Source: JBDRAU01 sp043823315
Lineage (GTDB): Bacteria > Patescibacteriota > UBA1384 > DTJR01
Reading direction: 5' to 3'
NCBI GenBank assembly: GCA_043823315.1
Contig: JBDRAU010000027.1
Span: forward strand, 1 to 36,209
DNA: 36,209 bases
The notes below the pieces were generated by a model, which saw only the letters and a list, made by a program, of their open reading frames with translations, ran no database searches and was not told the origin of the DNA. Every line of letters begins with the position of its first letter. Within the stretch, counting starts at the first letter, position 1. This document shows positions 31,376 through 36,209 of the stretch, piece after piece. The position numbers and the translations under genes were made by a program.

Positions 31376-31407
31376 GGTCGGTGGCTAATTGCACCGACCT
31401 TTTTTTT
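31376..31407 (+). terminator. Rho-independent terminator
   Basis: GGTCGGTG (31376-31383), loop GCTAATTG, CACCGACC (31392-31399), then eight T. It closes the GC-rich gene. Confidence 0.92.
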
Positions 31408-31433
31408 ACCGATCTTGTCTTATATAGTATAAT
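31405..31433 (+). promoter_or_regulatory. Probable promoter of the following surface protein
   Basis: TTTACC (31405-31410), 17 nt, TATAAT (31428-31433). The -10 box is perfect, the -35 weak. Confidence 0.55.
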
Positions 31434-31450
31434 AAAAATAAAGGGATAAA

Positions 31451-32413
31451 TTGAAAAAAATAAATGGGAAAATTTATCTTATTGTATTAGCGATTCTTGT
31501 CGTTGGAGTTTTTGTTGGTTCTTATTTTGCCCTTTTCCCTTCTCGCCAAGATACATCAAGAACTTCTGCTACCAGTGAGAGTAAAACGATTACTAGCGAA
31601 GCTGAATGGGAACAAGGTACTCTTGTTTCTATAGACTCAACTACCACAGCTGGTTCAATACGGATGTCTGACGCAACCAAAGGTCGTTACCTGGTTGCTG
31701 ACGACAGCCCCGTCTTCGATTCGAGCGCTCAATATATGGCTGATGATGATACCAGTACTAGTACAGACATCCTTATTCCAGCCATCTATTATTTAGCTGT
31801 GGATTTTCTTGGGCCAGAAAATGTTACTTCGGTCAAATGGTTTACGACACGTCTTGCAGGTGATGAAACGGCTCGAATTGACTACTACAACGGATCTTCT
31901 TGGGTGGCGATAGCGGACGTATCGGCTTGGGGTGTCTATCAAACCGAGAGTGTCTCAATCACAGCAACTAAAATTCGCGCAGTTCTCACCGGTGGAACAG
32001 AAAGAATGGCTGTCAACGAACTCCAAGCGTTTAACGGTACTGATAAGCTGTATAATTTTTCTTCTGCCACCCACACCACCGGCGCTACCCAAATAGACGG
32101 AGGAGAGAACTTCTGGAGCTGGGAGGGGTTTACGCCAACAGATTCAAAACCAGCTAACACTTCAATAACGTATCGTTATCGTACCTCCACCGACGGAGCT
32201 ACCTGGACTAGTTGGGTAGGTGATATTGGATCAGTAACCTCAAGAACTGGAGATGATTCCAACGACCCCACTCTTTACCGTTACCTTCAAGTCGAAGCCA
32301 CCCTAGCTAACACCGATGGAGCATCAACTCCCACCATCGACGCTTATGATATCGACTACCATACGGAGGTCAAGCCGACTAAGCCAGTGGCGCAGACCGC
32401 AGTAGCTCAATAA
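31451..32413 (+). CDS. Membrane-anchored surface protein, discoidin-like beta domains
   Basis: 320 aa, start TTG (AAAGGG is placed 5 nt upstream and no ATG is near). A basic start and a helix (about 8-30) anchor it. The outside part contains YLAVDFLGPENVTSVKWF and MAVNELQAFNG, which recall F5/8-type (discoidin) carbohydrate-binding domains, then a module with NTSITYRYRTSTDGATW and LYRYLQVEATLA, frequent in bacterial surface proteins. It ends in VKPTKPVAQTAVAQ. A second copy of that tail with many silent changes lies beyond the GIY-YIG element, at 32713-32757. Confidence 0.7.
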   Translation: MKKINGKIYLIVLAILVVGVFVGSYFALFPSRQDTSRTSATSESKTITSEAEWEQGTLVSIDSTTTAGSIRMSDATKGRYLVADDSPVFDSSAQYMADDDTSTSTDILIPAIYYLAVDFLGPENVTSVKWFTTRLAGDETARIDYYNGSSWVAIADVSAWGVYQTESVSITATKIRAVLTGGTERMAVNELQAFNGTDKLYNFSSATHTTGATQIDGGENFWSWEGFTPTDSKPANTSITYRYRTSTDGATWTSWVGDIGSVTSRTGDDSNDPTLYRYLQVEATLANTDGASTPTIDAYDIDYHTEVKPTKPVAQTAVAQ

Positions 32414-32429
32414 TCGATTATCACATTCA

Positions 32430-32709
32430 CCCCCACACCAAATGAATTAAGTTTACGTACTCAAGAGCAAACTAGATAACGACTTATATATTGGTTTAAC
32501 AAAGGACCTGAAGAAACGGATTTGTTTACACAACGCAGGCAGAGTAAAATCAACTGCTGAGCGTAGACCGTTAGAGCTAGTTTACTGTGAAATTTACAAA
32601 TCCGAACAAGACGCTAGGCGAAGAGAGCATAATCTTAAATTGAGAAGTAGAGCCTTTATTCAATTAAAAAAGAGAATTATAAATAGCGTCTTGTAATTTG
32701 GTGTGGGGG
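32430..32709 (+). mobile_element. 280-bp element with perfect 14-bp inverted ends around a GIY-YIG gene
   Basis: CCCCCACACCAAAT (32430-32443) is the exact reverse complement of ATTTGGTGTGGGGG (32696-32709). The enclosed ORF starts within the left end and stops on the first base of the right end, so the element is one gene with terminal repeats. A CA dinucleotide flanks both sides and may be a short target duplication. The related 70-bp sequence at 10054 shares the outer 10 bases. Confidence 0.7.
32442..32696 (+). pseudogene. GIY-YIG endonuclease gene with a stop at codon 3
   Basis: The frame reads Met-Asn-stop-VYVLKSKLDNDLYIGLT, then LKKRICLHNAGRV, PLELVYCEIYKSEQDARRREHNLK and so on to 32694. 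All GIY-YIG elements are there (YVL, YIG, Arg, the Glu helix). Homologues usually begin MNYVYVLKS, so TAC to TAA at codon 3 (32448-32450) is the likely change. It may be a recent nonsense mutation, a sequencing error, or start elsewhere; there is no other start codon upstream of the YVL strand. Confidence 0.8.
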
Positions 32710-32712
32710 CAA

Positions 32713-32757
32713 GTCAAACCCTCCAAACCCACCGCTCAAACCGCAGTCGCGCAATAA
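32713..32757 (+). pseudogene. Orphan C-terminal tail, duplicate of the surface-protein end
   Basis: It codes VKPSKPTAQTAVAQ and a stop, against VKPTKPVAQTAVAQ at the end of the surface protein at 31451-32413. Most base differences are in third codon positions, so both were once under protein-level selection. It is now cut off from any start by the GIY-YIG element. Confidence 0.6.
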
Positions 32758-32789
32758 GAACAATCGTACTATTTTAGAAATTTTATTCC

Positions 32790-32823
32790 TTGCGCTTTTT
32801 ATACGATCGTATAAAAAGCGCAA
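32790..32823. promoter_or_regulatory. 34-bp perfect palindrome upstream of the Cas2/PaaX-like gene
   Basis: TTGCGCTTTTTATACGA and its reverse complement meet at the centre of TACGATCGTA. It lies 28 nt before the start of the gene. A second, imperfect copy lies behind the gene (33443-33476, 29 of 34 bases identical). An operator for the encoded protein or the end of a mobile unit are the two obvious readings. Confidence 0.75.
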
Positions 32824-32851
32824 AAAGGATATAATTAGATAGAAGGAGAAA

Positions 32852-33433
32852 ATGAGTAAAAATATTAGAATTCCAAGACATGAAAAAACAGTATTTGCAG
32901 AAATTGCGAAGGCTGTTTTGAAATTCGCAATTCTGGGATTGGCTGTTGGCATTGTTCTTACTTCTCCGACGGGTTTATCGAGGATGATTCCCGAGCTTGC
33001 AACACTCCGCAAAAAACATGGTGATAAAGTTGTCGATAAGTCGCTTAATAAGATATTTAAAGATCGTTTTGTGAGGGTTATTCACAAAAAAAATACTACC
33101 ACTCTAAAAATCACAGAAAAGGGGAGAACAAAATTAGTAAATTTCGACATTGATACTATTAAGATTAAATCTAGCAAGTGGGATGGAAAGTGGAAGTTTG
33201 TAATTTTCGATATCCCGGAAAAAAGTCGCATCGCACGAGACGTTTTGCGACGGAAGTTAAAAGAAATCGGATTTGTACAATTACAAAAAAGTGTTTGGGT
33301 ATCTCCATATGAGTGCGAAGATGAGATCGCATTTATCGCTTCTGTTTACGAGGTGGAGAGGTATGTTAATTATATCGTTGCTTTAAAGGTTGATCACGAG
33401 CAATATTTAAAATCAAAATTTGACCTAATCTAG
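32852..33433 (+). CDS. PaaX-like protein with Cas2-like domain
   Basis: 193 aa. The N-terminal part has a hydrophobic segment (about 24-40) and a winged-helix-like part (DKSLNKIFKDRFVRVIHKK, LKITEKGRTKLV). The C-terminal part from about 104 is Cas2-like: WKFVIFDIPEKSR (Asp of the first strand), RRKLKEIGFVQLQKSVWVSP and VERYVNYIVALKV. PaaX repressors and many CPR 'Cas2' entries share this layout. There is no cas1 or CRISPR array in the window, so a role in CRISPR adaptation is not supported. AAGGAG is placed 6 nt before the ATG. Confidence 0.85.
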   Translation: MSKNIRIPRHEKTVFAEIAKAVLKFAILGLAVGIVLTSPTGLSRMIPELATLRKKHGDKVVDKSLNKIFKDRFVRVIHKKNTTTLKITEKGRTKLVNFDIDTIKIKSSKWDGKWKFVIFDIPEKSRIARDVLRRKLKEIGFVQLQKSVWVSPYECEDEIAFIASVYEVERYVNYIVALKVDHEQYLKSKFDLI

Positions 33434-33442
33434 AAATCAATC

Positions 33443-33476
33443 TTGCGCTTTTCTTACGATCGTACAAAAAGCGACA
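33443..33476. promoter_or_regulatory. Second copy of the palindrome, downstream of the Cas2/PaaX-like gene
   Basis: It begins TTGCGCTTTT, keeps TACGATCGTA in the centre and AAAAAGCG on the right; five bases differ from the upstream copy, so its arms are no longer perfect. It starts 9 nt after the stop codon. Confidence 0.7.
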
Positions 33477-33597
33477 GGTAGATCTAGGTTGCAGTGTTGT
33501 TCAAAATTCGTGTTTTCTGGCTTCGTATTGTATAAGGCAGTGTTGCAATAAGCTATAATGAATATAAGAAAATTTGATAAATGGCTAAATTAATATT

Positions 33598-36209
33598 ATG
33601 AGGATTGGTCAAGATTTCAGCCACATAGTTTTTGTTGAAAAATTTAAAAAGACCCTGATGAAATTGCCCCGAATAAATAAAAAGGTTTTTTCTCGTCGAA
33701 CTGGTACTCTGGTTGCTATCTTAGTAATAATAATCAGCGCCGTAATTTTAATCTTAAAGAACCAAATTTTTGCCGATGTACAGGCGTTTCCAGAATGTAC
33801 AAGCACAAATCCATACACCGTCAAAGCGGGCAAACAAATATATATGGACAGGGAAATTGAGAAACCGACTAATTTTCCGGGAGTGCCACAAAATTATTTG
33901 GTCAGAATTTCCCGCGACGTGGTCAAGAGAGAGCTTGGGGATTTTGCAAATACAAAGACGATTGTATGCTACAAAAAGAGTGGCGTGCTGGTTCAAATCC
34001 CAAGTTTTGTGGAGTCGGGTGAGATTTGGTTCCAAATTCAAGATGATATTTCCCAAAACAGCGAAGCCCAATACTACATCTCAAAAACTACAGACGAGTC
34101 GAAAAAACTAAATCTAGTTAATTCGACAGATATTGAGTCCCATCCTTTTAAGTCCGAGAGCTCGTTCAGTAATCCGGTCCCATCAACTGAAAATACATAC
34201 TGGCGTAAAGTTCTCTGGAATGGCTCGGTCAGTGCTGATTTTTTCCCAACGAATGATGTAAGCCCGGGAGGAAACGACACATTGGTGACCAAGAATTTTA
34301 AAGGACAACTCGACCCGGCAACGACTGGCTGGAGCACTTTCTTAAACAGTAAACCGATAGAGTATGACCCTGCAATTAACGCCGCGCAAAAGGGAACCTA
34401 CCTGCTTACCGTGGGATGGGCAAAGTTTGCAAATGTAAAAGTGCCGAGGGAAAACAACCTGGCTATGAAATATGGCTTCGACGCCACCGTCAGAAATTAC
34501 GCTTATAAAGACGGGGCTTGGGTAGGTTATAATGTACTGAGAGTCTCAGATAGTGTAAACACCGGCTGGGAACGATATCAAACTTCGATCATTCTTCGTG
34601 ACGATAAAATGAATGTGTCTGTTTTTTCCGATACTCATAATTTGCTCTCGGGCGAGATAAGCTATTCGAGTTTCAAATTCATCAAGAACATCAAAGCTCC
34701 ACGCGAGCTCAAACAAACAGTATCAGTGGCGGGGAAAAGTACTACTGTCGAATGGCGTGAAAACATGGTCAAATATTTTGGCAATACTATAATCACTCCT
34801 CGCTCCACAACTAATTATCCCGGGAGTGCTTTCAAACTGGATAAATCAACTAAGCTTTTCGTAACTAATAACTTCCCTGATTATTACAAAGACCACTTTG
34901 ACGGGGAATCACTCATTGTAACTAAAAAGCTGCAAAGCGTAATTAAACAAAGCCATAATTTCGATATTTCCCTGTCGGAAATAAAAGGCTTCTCAGCCGA
35001 TCGAGCAATTATTGTTGGGGATCTAGAAAATGAGCAGTTTAGAAATTTTGCCTACACCCTTCGCCCTGACATTAAAAACATGATTTTTCAAAAAGAAGGT
35101 TTTAGGATTTTCGTTGGCGAAAAATATATCCTAGCTGTTGGCAAAGACATGGTTGGCAGTTATTATGCCTCGTTGCGATTGGCGGATTTGTTTCTCGGTC
35201 AGTCAACCATTTCTCAGCGCATGGAGGAAGACTACGCGGATAATTCATTTAGAAACATGCCATCGTGGAACATAACTCAGCGCGAGCATGTATTGCAAAA
35301 CGTTAAAGACGACATTAGTCGAATTTCCGAACAGCGTTATAATTTTTATACTGTAAATAGCACCTATGAGTTTTTATATATCGGCGAGGTCTATGATAAG
35401 GATGGCAAAAATGCACGAAGGGACATGATGGTGGATATATTCTCATACGCGAGAAAGTACTTCATGGAGCCGATCGCCTCAAGCTTCTCGTTTGGCTATA
35501 ACTTCGGTCTAACGCCTCAAAACCTAACCTATAAAACCAGAACGGTTACCGTGCTCGAAAGCCGATCGGGACAGTTCGCTCTTAACCTTACTCGAAAATT
35601 TACCGACGAGGACCGCGCAGGAGAAAATCCGACAGATATTCCGCTTATTGTTAAAAATCTTTCCGACACGACGACTTATAAGGAGGGGAGCGACTATTCT
35701 ATCGAATACAAGCAAAAATCGACAACCGATACATCAAAAGCATACTTTATAAATCTATTGCCGAGTTCTTTTATTCAGCCAAACCTGTTTGATCTCACGG
35801 TTGTTCTCAAAGACGGTCAGCAGAAAAATATTCAGTTTCTACACAGTGGAACTACCGCACCCTCTTTAAGTGAGAAGCTTACCTCTGAGCCGGTTGAGCT
35901 CTGGAACAAAAATAAGACTGTTCAATACGGGCGGATTGCTGGCAAGACTACCGGTGGTTACAATATCGATGGATCGGAAAAGAGCTGGAAGATTTCGATA
36001 CCATTTGCCTCCGATATTAAACCGGTTTCATATAAGCTCCACATGACATATAACGGAGAGGAAGCTGGATTCAACAAGAGTAACAGATTAACATCAAAGT
36101 ATGCACGCGGGATAGCAACTACCGGAATTGATAATGCCATTAAATATTTGAAGCCTAAATATATTCATATTAACAATGATGAGGTAACTGGTGTTGGCAC
36201 TGATTATCG
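33598..36209 (+). CDS. Large surface protein with glycosidase-like (GH20/GH67-type) region, 3' end outside window
   Basis: The frame is open from 33598 to the window end (870 codons, no stop). A cytoplasmic stub is followed by one helix at about 37-54 (TGTLVAILVIIISAVILIL), so the rest faces out. In the middle, RIFVGEKYILAVGKDMVGSY with ASLRLADLFLGQ resembles the small domain preceding GH20/GH67 catalytic barrels, and FRNMPSWNITQREHVLQNVK with RISEQRYNFYTVNSTYEFL and FSYARKYFMEPIASSF resembles the first barrel strands. The glycosidase reading is tentative; no catalytic pair is identified. Start ATG has no clear ribosome site; a Met at codon 21 is an alternative. Confidence 0.65.
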   Translation, partial: MRIGQDFSHIVFVEKFKKTLMKLPRINKKVFSRRTGTLVAILVIIISAVILILKNQIFADVQAFPECTSTNPYTVKAGKQIYMDREIEKPTNFPGVPQNYLVRISRDVVKRELGDFANTKTIVCYKKSGVLVQIPSFVESGEIWFQIQDDISQNSEAQYYISKTTDESKKLNLVNSTDIESHPFKSESSFSNPVPSTENTYWRKVLWNGSVSADFFPTNDVSPGGNDTLVTKNFKGQLDPATTGWSTFLNSKPIEYDPAINAAQKGTYLLTVGWAKFANVKVPRENNLAMKYGFDATVRNYAYKDGAWVGYNVLRVSDSVNTGWERYQTSIILRDDKMNVSVFSDTHNLLSGEISYSSFKFIKNIKAPRELKQTVSVAGKSTTVEWRENMVKYFGNTIITPRSTTNYPGSAFKLDKSTKLFVTNNFPDYYKDHFDGESLIVTKKLQSVIKQSHNFDISLSEIKGFSADRAIIVGDLENEQFRNFAYTLRPDIKNMIFQKEGFRIFVGEKYILAVGKDMVGSYYASLRLADLFLGQSTISQRMEEDYADNSFRNMPSWNITQREHVLQNVKDDISRISEQRYNFYTVNSTYEFLYIGEVYDKDGKNARRDMMVDIFSYARKYFMEPIASSFSFGYNFGLTPQNLTYKTRTVTVLESRSGQFALNLTRKFTDEDRAGENPTDIPLIVKNLSDTTTYKEGSDYSIEYKQKSTTDTSKAYFINLLPSSFIQPNLFDLTVVLKDGQQKNIQFLHSGTTAPSLSEKLTSEPVELWNKNKTVQYGRIAGKTTGGYNIDGSEKSWKISIPFASDIKPVSYKLHMTYNGEEAGFNKSNRLTSKYARGIATTGIDNAIKYLKPKYIHINNDEVTGVGTDY

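Noticed and set aside
32442..32696. TAA readthrough in the second GIY-YIG gene
   Set aside because: No other gene in the window has an internal TAA; a nonsense mutation or sequence error is simpler.
32790..33476. CRISPR-Cas locus
   Set aside because: A Cas2-like fold alone is not enough. There is no repeat-spacer array and no cas1 in the window, and the protein has the PaaX-type N-terminal extension.
1..36209. Alternative code with UGA as glycine
   Set aside because: TGA ends several genes at the expected place (delta' gene, ileS, dprA), so it is a normal stop.

Overview
The window looks like a chromosomal stretch from a small-genome bacterium of the Candidate Phyla Radiation (Patescibacteria). 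This is inference, from compact and partly degenerate housekeeping proteins (a 221-aa clamp-loader delta' without a visible Walker A), a stand-alone Cas2/PaaX-like protein, an RRM protein, single-gene surface proteins, and a dense load of short palindromic repeats. TGA is used as an ordinary stop (for example at the ends of ileS and the delta' gene), so UGA is not recoded.

Layout. 1-589: 3' end of mnmA. 586-7294 (minus): an AT-rich surface-polysaccharide operon (SAM methyltransferase, GT4, O-antigen-ligase-like protein, a fused double GT4 broken by a frameshift in an A7 run, sugar-phosphate transferase, Wzz-like co-polymerase), followed by a divergent short UDP-sugar dehydrogenase and two methyltransferases separated by tRNA-Pro. 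10134-12549: site-2 protease, bL28, a zinc-ribbon protein, DNA pol III delta', a TPR protein. 12563-14315: a tRNA region (Thr-TGT, Tyr, Thr-GGT, Trp) with bL33, a GIY-YIG gene, tRNA relics and three copies of an unfamiliar structured element. 14316-19843: ileS, rodA, secE, nusG, rplK. 19862-20137: a candidate sRNA on the minus strand. 20292-28667: a secreted protein, dprA, topA, recR, a zinc-ribbon protein, cysS and an RRM protein, with repeat-packed gaps. 29317-36209: a coiled-coil protein, a NYN protein, a GC-rich S26-like membrane protein behind a leader of six hairpins, surface proteins, a GIY-YIG element with perfect terminal inverted repeats, a Cas2/PaaX-like gene between two palindromes, and the start of a large glycosidase-like surface protein.

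Most interesting: three tRNAs (Thr-TGT, Thr-GGT, Trp) are each followed directly by a 126-146 nt element. Each has a variable A/T-rich hairpin, a conserved core (GAAGGCCG, GAGGCGGGGT, an AGCA loop, GTGACC) whose stems differ in sequence but stay paired, and at its end a copy of about 19-21 nt of the 3' end of a tRNA including CCA. Two of these tRNA-plus-element units lie inside the split halves of another tRNA-like sequence whose acceptor halves still pair 7/7. The same loci are full of GC-rich hairpins placed in the loops of older hairpins. Two GIY-YIG genes, one in this tRNA field and one bounded by 14-bp inverted repeats, may be connected, but the sequence alone does not prove it.
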